Source: Burkholderiales bacterium
GTDB lineage: Bacteria > Pseudomonadota > Gammaproteobacteria > Burkholderiales > Burkholderiaceae
DNA length: 64,000 bases
Direction of reading: 5' to 3'
Assembly: GCA_026225235.1 (NCBI GenBank)
Contig: JAMFSK010000156.1
Span: 18,318-82,317 of the forward strand
Made by a program: the position numbers and the translations under genes
In this document: positions 16,809 to 25,322 of the stretch, in pieces
Layout of the letters: each line of letters starts with the position of its first letter
Numbering within the stretch: position 1 is the stretch's first letter
Notes under the pieces: model-generated
The model's database searches: none
Told to the model about the DNA's origin: nothing
What the model saw: only the letters and a program-made list of their open reading frames with translations

Positions 16809-16837
16809 CTGGCAGGCAGGTTCAACACGACGGCATC

Positions 16838-17092
16838 ATGGCGATCAAGATTTCTGGCCCATACAAAGGTTTCTTTATCACCGTCGAGGCGACGCCTGCG
16901 CTTGCCCGGCGCGTCAATGACCCCGAGCGAGCGTTCGCGGCCACCACCTATATCTATCGGCATGCGCCGAGCGGAGAAGGCCGTGGCATCCGGCTCGAGT
17001 CGAATCACGCGCGGCGTTTCGCCTGCGTCTCCGACGCCTTCATGTTCGGTGAATCGTTCGCGCAGGAACGCATCGACGAGATTGAGGTCTAG
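16838..17092 (+). CDS. Conserved-looking hypothetical protein, 84 aa
   Basis: I do not recognise this 84-residue protein. It starts MAIKISGPYKGFFITVEATP, is mixed polar and has no signal peptide, membrane segment or cysteine pair; one Cys is in RRFACVSDAF. It is acidic at the C terminus (ERIDEIEV). The frame is open upstream to 16751, but that part overlaps the preceding gene and looks like out-of-frame sequence, so I start at ATG 16838. It begins 29 bases after the adhesin-E-like gene and may share its transcript. The ribosome site is poor. Confidence 0.6.
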   Translation: MAIKISGPYKGFFITVEATPALARRVNDPERAFAATTYIYRHAPSGEGRGIRLESNHARRFACVSDAFMFGESFAQERIDEIEV

Positions 17093-17560
17093 CTCCCACT
17101 TCCGTTCTTGTTCCTAGGCGGCGCAGGTGAGCCGTTCACCGCGCGTATACAGACAAAAAAACGGGGAACTCGGATGAAGAGTGGGATATAGAAAAAGCCG
17201 CCGGGAATCGTCCAGAATCGTCCGGAACCGGGCGGCACTCATTGCGGTGGCGAGTGGGTGCTTCGGCTTGGTCGCCAACCGCACGATGGAGAAATGAACC
17301 GACTTCTATGTCGAGGCATTCAACAGGAGGCCGCGAGAGACGCGCCGCTTGACATCGTCAACGGCGTGGAACCCTAAGCTAGCGACCCGCAACGCGTGCG
17401 CGCGATGGGGATGCGTCTTCGGTTCTAAGCTTTAAGGCGTAGCGCTTGGAGGCGTGGCGCGTGGTCTGTCGGACCACCGTGCCACCCGGTCGGAGCAGTC
17501 CTCAAAGGGTGCATGCATTGAGGCGCGCAATCGCCCAATCAAGCACGCGCCCAGGCTACG
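17093..17560. other. Gene-free stretch, no convincing CDS
   Basis: Only short frames occur; one of 27 codons at 17294-17377 has no family resemblance. A repeated word AATCGTCC (twice within 20 bases near 17206-17222) and an inverted repeat at 17197-17236 are the only structures seen. It could be decayed sequence. Confidence 0.5.
17191..17236 (-). terminator. Possible terminator for the EcsC-family gene
   Basis: Read on the minus strand, GCCGCC (17231-17236 complement) pairs with GGCGGC (17197-17202 complement) around a long loop and is followed by a TTTTT run (17192-17196). It lies 325 bases after the EcsC-like gene. The stem is short and the loop long, so this is weak. Confidence 0.3.
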
Positions 17561-18517
17561 TCAGGCTGGCAATGCATCCCATTGCGTCCTTACCAGCGCC
17601 TCACCATATCGGCGCTCGAGACCCCGCACGGTGAAGTGAGCTTCGGCGATCTGCTGGAAATGATCGATGAACGCCGCATTGATTGCAGCACCGAACACCG
17701 CGCCCAGTGCAGGAATCGACTTCGCGGCGACCTGTTCGCTGATTTGCACGGACAGCCGCGAGGCGATTTGCCGCATCAACTGTAACAACACCGATGACGA
17801 ATGCGCGCCGATGCCTTTGGCCGCGAGTTCCGACGAAGCGCGCGACACCGCCTGCGCGAGAGCGCTCCGGACCATGAAATAACCCCACTGCGCCTCATCG
17901 TCGGATTTGGCTGGCCCACCGAGGGCGAGCACGAGCAGGCACTGCATCTGAACGTCAGGGTCGCTCAGCGATTCGCCCTTTGACTGGGCGATTGAGCAGA
18001 TCGAACGAAACATCAGGGTTGTCGTGAGGGGAAGCTCGGCCGGTAACGCAAACAGACCGAACGCGCCCCCTGCCGCGCCTGTGCCCATCACGGCGAGCTT
18101 GTGCAGCAGCTTCGATTGACTGGGTGTGCGCCGGGTGATGCGATTGGCCACGGTGACGAGCGAGCGCGACACCCGGGCCGCCGGACCGGGTGCGTCTGCG
18201 GTATCCGCCCCATTCACGACCTCCGGTGCCGCTGTCGGCAAGGTTTTCAGCGCGACATCGAGGCACTTTTCGAGTGCCGCCTGGGCAATCTCTGTGATCT
18301 TTTCGTGCGCACCTCCCGGCAAGTAGCGAAACAGATTGTCGATTCGCGTGCCGACGATGCCCGCGAGCCGGATCGCAAGCGAGGGCCGCATGAGCTTGCT
18401 TTTCGCTTCGGCGAGCAAACGCAGATCGTGGGTCGTCATGGGCTGCGTGTTGCCCGACCCACGCGCTGCGGGTGGGTCTACGGCTACATGCTCAAAATCA
18501 TCGGGTTGGTCGCGCAT
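17561..18517 (-). CDS. EcsC family protein
   Basis: A 318-residue protein matching the EcsC family: a helical region with NRITRRTPSQSKLLHKLAVM, the glycine-rich hydrophobic segment GTGAAGGAFGLFALPAELPL, and near the C terminus IPALGAVFGAAINAAFIDHF. EcsC proteins are poorly understood and are named for the third gene of the Bacillus ecs operon, although in proteobacteria they are usually unlinked to ABC genes, as here. The start is ATG 18517 with AAGGAGG five bases upstream; a longer frame to 18556 lacks this. It is divergent from the EmrB-type exporter at 18622. Confidence 0.85.
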   Translation of the reverse strand: MRDQPDDFEHVAVDPPAARGSGNTQPMTTHDLRLLAEAKSKLMRPSLAIRLAGIVGTRIDNLFRYLPGGAHEKITEIAQAALEKCLDVALKTLPTAAPEVVNGADTADAPGPAARVSRSLVTVANRITRRTPSQSKLLHKLAVMGTGAAGGAFGLFALPAELPLTTTLMFRSICSIAQSKGESLSDPDVQMQCLLVLALGGPAKSDDEAQWGYFMVRSALAQAVSRASSELAAKGIGAHSSSVLLQLMRQIASRLSVQISEQVAAKSIPALGAVFGAAINAAFIDHFQQIAEAHFTVRGLERRYGEALVRTQWDALPA

Positions 18518-18574
18518 CCCGTCCTCCTTCGGCGTTGGGGCACCCCATTCGACCACGAAAAGAGCGCATCCTCA

Positions 18575-18583
18575 TGCTATGAT
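18575..18583 (+). promoter_or_regulatory. Extended -10 promoter of the MFS-MarR operon
   Basis: TGCTATGAT is an extended -10 element (TG, one base, TATGAT at 18578-18583). It predicts a transcription start near 18590, immediately before the palindrome at 18592. Confidence 0.65.
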
Positions 18584-18591
18584 TCAAAAAA

Positions 18592-18603
18592 TTGACACGT
18601 CAA
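18592..18603. promoter_or_regulatory. Candidate MarR-family operator
   Basis: TTGACACGTCAA has perfect 5-bp arms (TTGAC/GTCAA) around AC. Its position at the transcription start of the exporter gene and the presence of a MarR gene downstream in the same operon make autoregulation likely. Confidence 0.7.
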
Positions 18604-18621
18604 CAGTTGCATCGGCAAAAA

Positions 18622-20217
18622 ATGGCAGTCCACTCCGCAGCGCCCCATTCAAGCGGGCAAGTTCTCCCTTTTCGTGAATCTTTGCTGGCCATTCTGGGCA
18701 TCGCCTTCGTGACGATGCTCGTCGCGCTCGACCAGACCGTGGTGGGTACGGCCTTACCCACCATCGTCGCCGAGCTGCGTGGCTTTGATCTCTACGCGTG
18801 GGTGGCCACCTCGTATCTGCTTGCCTCGGTGATCACCGTGCCGATCTTTGGTCGCCTCGGCGACTATTTCGGGCGCAAGCCGTTTGTCATCGCATCGATC
18901 ATCCTTTTTACCGGCGCTTCGCTCCTGTGTGGCGCTGCGCACCAGATGATCTCGCTGGTGATCGCCCGCGGACTTCAGGGGATCGGCGGCGGGATGCTGG
19001 TCGGCACCGCCTTCGCCAGCATTCCCGACCTTTTCCCTGATCCGCACGTGCGTTTGCGCTGGCAGGTACTGATGAGTTCCGCTTTCGGCATCGCCAATGC
19101 CATCGGCCCTTCGCTCGGCGGCTTTTTGACTCAGTACTATGGCTGGCGTTCGGTGTTCTATGTGAACTTGCCGATCGGGCTGCTTTCCTTGTTCTTCGTC
19201 TGGCGCTTTCTGCCGCACCTGCGCAATAGCAAGCACAAGGGACGGATTCAGCTTGATTGGCTTGGCGCGCTATTGATCGCGTTGTCGCTCGGTGCGTTGC
19301 AGATGCTCGTCGAAGTGCTCCCCAAGCAGGGGTTGAGCGGGGAAACACTGGCGCTCGGCGCGCTTGCCGTCGCCTCGTTCTACACGCTCTGGTACTGGGA
19401 GCGGCGCGCCGCACAACCGATACTGCCGCTCGACATGTTCTCGAATCTGGCCTTGTCGGCGCTGTTCCTGCTCGCGACGCTCGGCGGCTTTTCGATGTTC
19501 GCGTTGCTGTTCTACGCGCCGCTGCTGTTGCAGGGCGGTTTTGGCATGACGCCGCAAGGAGCGGGCCTGACAATCACGCCGCTGGTGGTCTGCATCACCA
19601 TCGGCAGTATTACCAACGGGCGGATCGTGACACGGCTGCGCAATCCGAACGCCATGCTGTATGTGGGGTTTGCGTTGCTGGCGCTGTCATGCCTTGGCGT
19701 AGCGGTTTCGACGCACGAGACGCCACACTGGATGCTGTTCCTGGTGATGCTGTGCGGGGGTCTCGGGCTCGGCTTCGTAATGCCGAATCTGACAGTCTTC
19801 GGTCAGCAGGTGGCGGGGCGCGAGCATCTGGGTATTGCAACCGCCTTGCTGCAGTCGCTGCGGATGGTGGGCGGTATGCTGGGCACGGCGCTGACGGGCG
19901 CGCTCGTGACCCATCTGTATCGACAGGGGGTGCATGCGGCACTCGTTGACGCTCAGGCCCAGAGCTGGTTCAAGACGTTTTCCGATCCGGAGATCCTGAT
20001 CGACCGGGAAGCACAGTCAAGTCTGCTGACACAGTTGGCCCATGCGGGGCAGAATGGCGCGTTATTGCTTGAACATGCACGCGAGTCGCTCGTGAGCGGA
20101 ATCCATCTCGGGCTTGCACTGGCCGCGCTGGTCGCGTTTGCCGCCATGCTCTACTCGCGGCGCGTGCCGCTCGTGAAACTCACGCGGGCGATCGATCCGA
20201 CTATTGTCGCGGAGTAA
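18622..20217 (+). CDS. EmrB/QacA-type MFS drug exporter (DHA2)
   Basis: Fourteen-helix major facilitator protein, 531 residues. The first helix carries VALDQTVVGTALPTIVAEL, the DHA2 signature, and the loop GRLGDYFGRKPFVIA is the conserved inter-helix motif; RGLQGIGGGMLVG is the antiporter helix region. It most likely expels hydrophobic drugs with proton exchange. I start at ATG 18622. A TTG at 18592 would lie inside the operator and at the predicted transcription start, so it is unlikely. A MarR gene follows after 10 bases, and a candidate operator precedes. Confidence 0.92.
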   Translation: MAVHSAAPHSSGQVLPFRESLLAILGIAFVTMLVALDQTVVGTALPTIVAELRGFDLYAWVATSYLLASVITVPIFGRLGDYFGRKPFVIASIILFTGASLLCGAAHQMISLVIARGLQGIGGGMLVGTAFASIPDLFPDPHVRLRWQVLMSSAFGIANAIGPSLGGFLTQYYGWRSVFYVNLPIGLLSLFFVWRFLPHLRNSKHKGRIQLDWLGALLIALSLGALQMLVEVLPKQGLSGETLALGALAVASFYTLWYWERRAAQPILPLDMFSNLALSALFLLATLGGFSMFALLFYAPLLLQGGFGMTPQGAGLTITPLVVCITIGSITNGRIVTRLRNPNAMLYVGFALLALSCLGVAVSTHETPHWMLFLVMLCGGLGLGFVMPNLTVFGQQVAGREHLGIATALLQSLRMVGGMLGTALTGALVTHLYRQGVHAALVDAQAQSWFKTFSDPEILIDREAQSSLLTQLAHAGQNGALLLEHARESLVSGIHLGLALAALVAFAAMLYSRRVPLVKLTRAIDPTIVAE

Positions 20218-20227
20218 GAGGTGAACC

Positions 20228-20698
20228 ATGTTGAACGACCGTGAACGGATTGCGATGGTCCAGCAGTTCGGCCGGACTTACCGGGCGTTCATGTCCGCAT
20301 TTGAAGGCCGCGTGGGCCAGCCGTTGCCGCGCTGGCGGGTGTTGATTGCTCTGTATGACCATGAAGGTGCGCGCTCGCAGCGCCAGCTTGTCGAGCATTG
20401 CCGTGTCGATCCCGGTGCGCTGACGCGCCAGGTCAAGGCGCTTGAAGCGCTCGAATGGGTGGAGCGGCGCAGCGACGAGCGCGACAACCGCGTGACCAAT
20501 GTCACGCTGACCGCCGCGGGGCGGGCGGTGGTCGAAGCCGGGCTGCCGTATCGCGATGCCTTTCTGACCGACGCCATGATCAAACTCGACGATGAGACGC
20601 TCACCGCACTGTCACGCGGCCTGGCGCTGCTCGAGGCGGGGGTGGCCGACATCGTCGCCAACCAGCCGCCACTCGACGTCGCGGCTCCCGTCGAATAG
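20228..20698 (+). CDS. MarR-family transcriptional regulator
   Basis: Winged-helix regulator of 156 residues. The DNA-binding part is clear: PRWRVLIALYDHEG, SQRQLVEHCRVDPGALTRQV as the recognition region, and the wing VERRSDERDNRVTNVTLTAAG with the family DxRxxxxxLT pattern. MarR proteins usually repress the neighbouring transporter and release DNA when a phenolic compound binds. It is cotranscribed with the exporter, and the palindrome at 18592-18603 is its probable site. The effector is unknown. Confidence 0.93.
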   Translation: MLNDRERIAMVQQFGRTYRAFMSAFEGRVGQPLPRWRVLIALYDHEGARSQRQLVEHCRVDPGALTRQVKALEALEWVERRSDERDNRVTNVTLTAAGRAVVEAGLPYRDAFLTDAMIKLDDETLTALSRGLALLEAGVADIVANQPPLDVAAPVE

Positions 20699-20720
20699 GT
20701 CTTCATGAACCCACACGACA

Positions 20721-21260
20721 ATGCGCTTCGCCGAGACGCAGTTCACCGATTGGCGCATTGTTGTGATCCTGATGGTCGCGCTGTCGGCGCTGCTGATCTG
20801 GCGGCGTGCACCGCGCCTGCCCACCTATGTGGCGATGGTCCTGCTGCTGGCAAGTTTCTTCGAATGTCGTCTTTTGACGGTCGTTGACGAAGAGGGCGTG
20901 CACGTTCGGTTCGGGCTGCTGCCGGTCTATTCGCGCTCGATCCCGCTCGCAGAGATCGCTTCGGTTGCCGTCGTGCCGGTCTCGGCTAGTTCAGGGACCG
21001 CTACGGGGGCAAGCTCAGGGGCCAACTCAGGGGCCAACTCGGTGGCCGGCTCAGCGGCCGGATCCTGGGGCTGGGGTCCGCATTGGGACCGCGACGGCAC
21101 GTTCGCCATGACGATTCGCGGCTCGCAAGGTGTCTTGCTGACGCTGCACGATGGCTCGAGGCTCAGGCTCGGATCACAGGAGCCCGATGCGCTCGAGTAT
21201 GCGTTGCGACGCTGCCCTACTGCCGCCCCGTGCGCGCATTGTCCGGCATCGGCATGCTGA
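20721..21260 (+). CDS. Membrane protein with PH-like C-terminal part and Gly/Ser/Ala repeat
   Basis: A 179-residue protein I recognise only in outline. Two membrane segments lie at about 13-27 and 36-50, then a beta-rich stretch (TVVDEEGVHVRFGLLPVYSR, SIPLAEIASVAVVPV, then TIRGSQGVLLTLHDGSRLRL) of the kind found in small bacterial PH-like membrane proteins. A 12-bp tandem repeat inserts a Gly/Ser/Ala/Asn segment between these strands. The last 44 bases overlap the convergent queF gene. It begins 22 bases after the MarR gene and may be in that transcript. Confidence 0.68.
   Translation: MRFAETQFTDWRIVVILMVALSALLIWRRAPRLPTYVAMVLLLASFFECRLLTVVDEEGVHVRFGLLPVYSRSIPLAEIASVAVVPVSASSGTATGASSGANSGANSVAGSAAGSWGWGPHWDRDGTFAMTIRGSQGVLLTLHDGSRLRLGSQEPDALEYALRRCPTAAPCAHCPASAC
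21009..21056. repeat. 12-bp coding tandem repeat (4 copies)
   Basis: Four in-frame units (GCAAGCTCAGGG, GCCAACTCAGGG, GCCAACTCGGTG, GCCGGCTCAGCG) encode a low-complexity linker inside the PH-like membrane protein. Being a multiple of three, copy changes would keep the frame. Confidence 0.85.
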
Positions 21261-22041
21261 AGTTGGTCCGGAACGGATTGATATCGAGACCGCCGCGCCG
21301 CGTGTATCGCGCGTAGATCGCGAGCCGGGTCGGCCGGCACTCCCGCTGGATATCCACAAACATCTGCTCGACGCACTGCTCGTGAAAGCCTGTGTGATTG
21401 CGAAACGAGATGATGTAGCGCAACAGTCCCGCATGGTCGATCTGCGGGCCGTTGTAGTGAATTTGAACACTGCCCCAATCGGGCTGCCCGGTGACCGGGC
21501 AATTGGTCTTGAGCAGGTTCGAGGTCACGGTCTCTTCGACCGTTGCCTCGTCGAACTTCGCGCTCAGCAGCGAAGGGGTCGGCACATAGATATCGGCATC
21601 GAGGTCGAGGCGGTCGAGCGAAATGCCCTCGAGTTCGTCGAGGGCGAGCTTGCCGAATTCGGCCGGCAATGTCAGTTGGACTTTCACTGACGCACCCGCC
21701 ACGGCCGACAGATCCGCACGCAAGGTCTTGCCAAGCACATCAACCGACTCGACCGCCGTATGCGCAAACGAACCGAGATAAAGCTTCAGCGACTTCGATT
21801 CAATGATGTTCGGTGAGTCGGCCGGTACGGCAAAAGTTGCGATCGCGATCTGCGGCTTACCTCGTGAGTTCAGCCACGACAGTTCGTAGGCGTTCCAGAT
21901 ATCCGATCCGAAGAACGGCAGCGTACCGGTCAGCCCGATCGGTGTGCGGCCACGCGAGCGTTCGATTGGAAACAGCAGCGCAGGGTCGTAGCGCTCGAGA
22001 TAGTCGACAGGCTTGCCGAGAGGAGATTGGTCAGGGTTCAT
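21217..22041 (-). CDS. queF: NADPH-dependent 7-cyano-7-deazaguanine reductase (QueF)
   Basis: Reduces the nitrile preQ0 to the amine preQ1 in queuosine biosynthesis, in the cytosol. At 274 residues it is the longer, two-domain YqcD/E. coli-type form. The motif ESKSLKLYL (81-89) binds NADPH and substrate. The covalent nucleophile Cys181 and the acid Asp188 are in NCPVTGQPDWGS. It overlaps the upstream 5'-nucleotidase gene by 11 bases and converges on the membrane-protein gene, overlapping 44 bases. It is third in an ilvA - nucleotidase - queF operon. Confidence 0.96.
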   Translation of the reverse strand: MNPDQSPLGKPVDYLERYDPALLFPIERSRGRTPIGLTGTLPFFGSDIWNAYELSWLNSRGKPQIAIATFAVPADSPNIIESKSLKLYLGSFAHTAVESVDVLGKTLRADLSAVAGASVKVQLTLPAEFGKLALDELEGISLDRLDLDADIYVPTPSLLSAKFDEATVEETVTSNLLKTNCPVTGQPDWGSVQIHYNGPQIDHAGLLRYIISFRNHTGFHEQCVEQMFVDIQRECRPTRLAIYARYTRRGGLDINPFRTNFSMPMPDNARTGRQ

Positions 22042-22945
22042 CGTTGGAAATGCCGGAAATCACATGGCCAGTCGGCGAAACGCTCATCGCCGACTCGCAA
22101 TGGCGGGTCTGGTCGTCAAAAAAGAAATCGGGTTCGAACTCACGCAGGAAGCGACCTTTGTCGAGACCGCCGAGGAACATGGCCTCGTCGATATCGATGT
22201 TCCAGGCCATCAGCGTGCGGATCGCGCGCTCATGCGCGGGTGCCGAGCGCGCCGTGACGAGCGCCGTGCGGATGCGCATCGGCACCTCGGCGCCCGCTAC
22301 TGTCTGCAAGCGGTGCAAGGCTTCGAGCAGCGGCTTGAACGGTCCACCGGGCAGCGGCAACGCCGCGCGATTCGTTTCGTGATGCTGGAACGCGTCGAGC
22401 CCTTCCTTCTGGAACACGCGCTCGGCTTCATCGGAGAACAGTACCGCATCGCCGTCGAATGCGATCCGGATCTCGTTGGGGAAGCTCTCTGCCTGCTTGA
22501 CCGATTCGGGAAACACGCGCGCCGCCGGGTAGCCCGCGAGCAACGCGGCGCGCACGTCATCGGGGTTGGCCGACAGGAACAGGTTGGCGTTCAGCGCGTT
22601 CAGGTACTTGAATGGCGGCCGGCCGCGCGTGAACACGCCGCGCTGGAGATGGAGCTCATGTTTGCTCGCCGAGCGGAACACCCGCAGTCCACTGACCGGG
22701 TCGTTGCGCGAAAGGATCACGACCTCGACGCGATGCGCATCGATATCGTTGAACTGCTGGAGCTTCTTGATCAGCGGATAGGCGACGCCGGGCTTGGCCA
22801 CGGCGTCGAGTCGCTCGAGCTGCAGCCGCATATAGGGGCGATCGTCGCCGTTGGCCGCATCAAATGCGCGGTTCTCTTCCTCGAAGTCGAACAGCGCCCG
22901 CGATGAAATCGCGACCACCAGCTTGTCATCGAGCGAAAAAGACAT
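22031..22945 (-). CDS. 5'-nucleotidase family protein (NT5C1-type)
   Basis: A 304-residue protein of the cytosolic 5'-nucleotidase family (Pfam 5_nucleotidase). The N-terminal LVVAISSRALFDFEEEN takes the place of the first catalytic region, VVILSRNDPVSGLRVF follows, and FDGDAVLFSDEAE supplies a second aspartate-rich motif (DGDAV), with GGLDKGRFLREFEPDFFFDD near the C terminus. It should dephosphorylate nucleoside monophosphates. It is tightly packed: 12 bases after ilvA and overlapping queF by 11, hence translational coupling is likely. The link to queuosine synthesis is contextual only. Confidence 0.85.
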   Translation of the reverse strand: MSFSLDDKLVVAISSRALFDFEEENRAFDAANGDDRPYMRLQLERLDAVAKPGVAYPLIKKLQQFNDIDAHRVEVVILSRNDPVSGLRVFRSASKHELHLQRGVFTRGRPPFKYLNALNANLFLSANPDDVRAALLAGYPAARVFPESVKQAESFPNEIRIAFDGDAVLFSDEAERVFQKEGLDAFQHHETNRAALPLPGGPFKPLLEALHRLQTVAGAEVPMRIRTALVTARSAPAHERAIRTLMAWNIDIDEAMFLGGLDKGRFLREFEPDFFFDDQTRHCESAMSVSPTGHVISGISNDEP

Positions 22946-22957
22946 GCGTATCTCCGA

Positions 22958-24481
22958 TCAGGCTAGGAACAGACGATAGACCGGATTGCGGCTCTCGTCG
23001 AAGTTGGGATAGCCCAACGTGGTCAGGAAGGTCTGGAATGCGTTGATCTCGTCGGCCGGCACCTGCAGGCCGACCAGGATGCTGCTGTAGTCAGCGCCCT
23101 GGTTCCGGTAGTGAAACAGGCTGATGTTCCAGTTCGGCGCCATCGACGACAGGAAACGCATCAGCGCGCCCGGTCGTTCCGGGAACTCGAAGCGATAGAG
23201 CAGCTCATTCTGGGCGAGCGGCGAGTGGCCGCCGACCATGTAGCGGATGTGCTGCTTCGAGAGTTCATCGTGCGAGAGGTTGACCGTACGAAAACCGTGA
23301 TGCTCGAAGTTCGCACTGATCTGCCAACTCTCGTCGCGATTGCGGATCTGCACGCCGACGAAGATCTGCGCTTCGGTCTTGTCGGCAATCCGGTAATTGA
23401 ACTCAGTCACGCTGCGCTCGCCGAGCAGTTCGCAGAAGCGCCGGAAGCTCCCGCGTTCTTCGGGAATCGTGACGGCGAACACCGCCTCGCGCGCCTCGCC
23501 GACTTCGGCACGCTCGGCGACGAAGCGCAGGCGATCGAAATTCATGTTGGCGCCCGACGTCACCGTGATGAGCGTCTTGTCCTTGAGCCCTTCGCGCTGG
23601 ACGTAAGCCTTGAGGCCGGCGAGGCCCAGCGCACCCGCCGGTTCGAGCAGGCTGCGCGTGTCCTGGTAGACATCCTTGATCGCCGCGCACAGGGCATCGG
23701 TATCGACCAGCACGACTTCGTCCAGATGGGCCTGGCAAAGCCGGAAGGTCTCCTCGCCGGGCAGCTTGACCGCCGTGCCGTCCGAAAACAGGCCCACATC
23801 GGTCAACGTCACGCGCTCGCCTTTCGCGAGCGACTGGGCCATCGCAGACGAGTCTTCGGTCTGCACGCCGATGATCTTGATCGACGGATTAAGCGCTTTC
23901 ACAAACGCCGCCACACCTGCAGCCAGGCCGCCGCCGCCGATCGGCACGAAGATCGCGTGGATCGGGCCCTGGTGCTGGCGCATGATTTCCATCGCGACGG
24001 TGCCCTGACCGGCGATCACGTCAGGGTCGTCGAACGGATGGACAAAGGTCAGGCCGCGCTCGAGCTGGATCTCGGCCGCACGCTCGTAGGCGTCGGAATA
24101 CGACTCGCCCCACAGCACCACCTCGATCGCGGAACCGCCGTGCGTGCGCACCGCGTCGATTTTGACCTGGGGTGTGGTGACCGGCATGACGATGACCGCC
24201 TTGACGCCCATGCGCGCTGCCGACAGGGCGACACCCTGTGCGTGGTTGCCCGCCGAGGCCGTGATCACGCCCCGCGCCAGCGCTTCGGCCGGCAGGTGGG
24301 CCATCTTGTTGTAGGCGCCACGGACCTTGAACGAGAACACCGGCTGATTGTCTTCGCGCTTCAGGTAAATGTTGTTGCCCAGCCGAGCCGACAGATTACG
24401 TGCGTATTCGAGTTCGGTTTCGCGGGCGGCGTCGTACACGCGCGCGGTCAGGACTTTCTTCAGATAGTCGGGGGCGGACAT
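22958..24481 (-). CDS. ilvA: Threonine dehydratase, biosynthetic (IlvA)
   Basis: PLP enzyme of 507 residues that deaminates L-threonine to 2-oxobutanoate, the first step of isoleucine synthesis. The Schiff-base Lys52 is in FSFKVRGAYNKM, with ITASAGNHAQGVALSA and the phosphate loop PIGGGGLAAGVAAFV. The C-terminal third contains two ACT-like regulatory domains (from about residue 325: FAVTIPEERGSFRRFCELLG, then RFEFPERPGALMRFLSSM), as in feedback-regulated IlvA. ATG 24481 gives the family N terminus; the longer upstream frame is not similar. It starts the operon with the 5'-nucleotidase and queF. Confidence 0.95.
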   Translation of the reverse strand: MSAPDYLKKVLTARVYDAARETELEYARNLSARLGNNIYLKREDNQPVFSFKVRGAYNKMAHLPAEALARGVITASAGNHAQGVALSAARMGVKAVIVMPVTTPQVKIDAVRTHGGSAIEVVLWGESYSDAYERAAEIQLERGLTFVHPFDDPDVIAGQGTVAMEIMRQHQGPIHAIFVPIGGGGLAAGVAAFVKALNPSIKIIGVQTEDSSAMAQSLAKGERVTLTDVGLFSDGTAVKLPGEETFRLCQAHLDEVVLVDTDALCAAIKDVYQDTRSLLEPAGALGLAGLKAYVQREGLKDKTLITVTSGANMNFDRLRFVAERAEVGEAREAVFAVTIPEERGSFRRFCELLGERSVTEFNYRIADKTEAQIFVGVQIRNRDESWQISANFEHHGFRTVNLSHDELSKQHIRYMVGGHSPLAQNELLYRFEFPERPGALMRFLSSMAPNWNISLFHYRNQGADYSSILVGLQVPADEINAFQTFLTTLGYPNFDESRNPVYRLFLA

Positions 24482-24572
24482 GGGCTCGGGGCGAAAAGAG
24501 GCAAAAAGAATGCAATGATAGCGCCCGGGCGGACATTCTTCCCGGGGCGCCCTTGCTGCGGTGGTGTGGCCG

Positions 24573-25295
24573 CTACGAAGTTGCCGATGGCGCGGCGAGT
24601 GAGGCGCCCAGTGCGCTGAGGTCGAGCGGGGTGTCCACATCGCGGATCACACCGGCGTCCAGCGTTTCCAGGCGCCAGACCGGCCAGTTCGCCAGCACGC
24701 TGCGCGCGCCTTCGTCGCCGTCAAGTTGCGCGAGCGCTGCGCCATGCGCCGTGCCGAAGCCGACCGGATGACCGCGCTGGCCTTCAAAAAATGGTGCAAC
24801 GATGATGTTGCCGCCGAACTCTGCGGGACTCATTGCTTCTGCCGTTCCCGTTGCGCCTGGCGCCGCCGCATCTGCTAGCGCGACGGCGAGGTCTTCGATG
24901 GTGGCCGGAGCGATCGCCGGCATGTCGGCCAACGCGACGAGCCAGCCCGATGCATCAGCCGTCGCACGTACTGCAGCTGCGAGCGCCGCGCCCATTCCAC
25001 GTTCGGCGTCGGCACTGACAATAACTTCGCAGCCGGCATCGATCAGCAGTTTGTAAAGCGTATCGGCGTGGGGCGAACCCTGCGACGCGGGCCGCACGAC
25101 GGCGATCACCCTCGGCAGGGCCGCACGCATGCGCCGCGCCGCCACGAAGGCGACCGGCAGACCGCGGCTCGGTCCTCCCGGCAAAGGCTCGGTCAGTTTG
25201 TTGCGCAGGCCGGCCGGATCGAAGCGAGAACCGAGGCCGGCGGCGAGCAGGATCCCGACGGGCAGGTCGGGGCGATGACGGGCGGTGTGGCGCAT
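24573..25295 (-). CDS. MobA/MocA-like nucleotidyltransferase
   Basis: NTP-transferase fold protein, 240 residues. The nucleotide-binding start GILLAAGLGSRFDPAGLRNK and the metal-binding ALADMPAI follow the MobA/MocA (molybdopterin guanylyl/cytidylyl) pattern; RGHPVGFG is the family's third landmark. The usual close LAAGxSxRxG is modified here by an insertion after SRF. It could add CMP to the molybdenum cofactor; no cofactor genes are adjacent, though fdhD is 22 kb away. AGGAGG lies six bases before ATG 25295. Function is predicted from the fold only. Confidence 0.8.
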   Translation of the reverse strand: MRHTARHRPDLPVGILLAAGLGSRFDPAGLRNKLTEPLPGGPSRGLPVAFVAARRMRAALPRVIAVVRPASQGSPHADTLYKLLIDAGCEVIVSADAERGMGAALAAAVRATADASGWLVALADMPAIAPATIEDLAVALADAAAPGATGTAEAMSPAEFGGNIIVAPFFEGQRGHPVGFGTAHGAALAQLDGDEGARSVLANWPVWRLETLDAGVIRDVDTPLDLSALGASLAAPSATS

Positions 25296-25322
25296 GAATT
25301 CCTCCTGCCCGGATTGTCGCAC

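Noticed and set aside
18592..18621. TTG start codon for the EmrB-type exporter
   Set aside because: It would lie in the operator and at the predicted transcription start; the ATG at 18622 starts the family sequence.
23111..24619. A 502-residue plus-strand frame opposite ilvA
   Set aside because: Shadow of ilvA; composition is Arg/His/Asp-rich as expected from the complementary frame.
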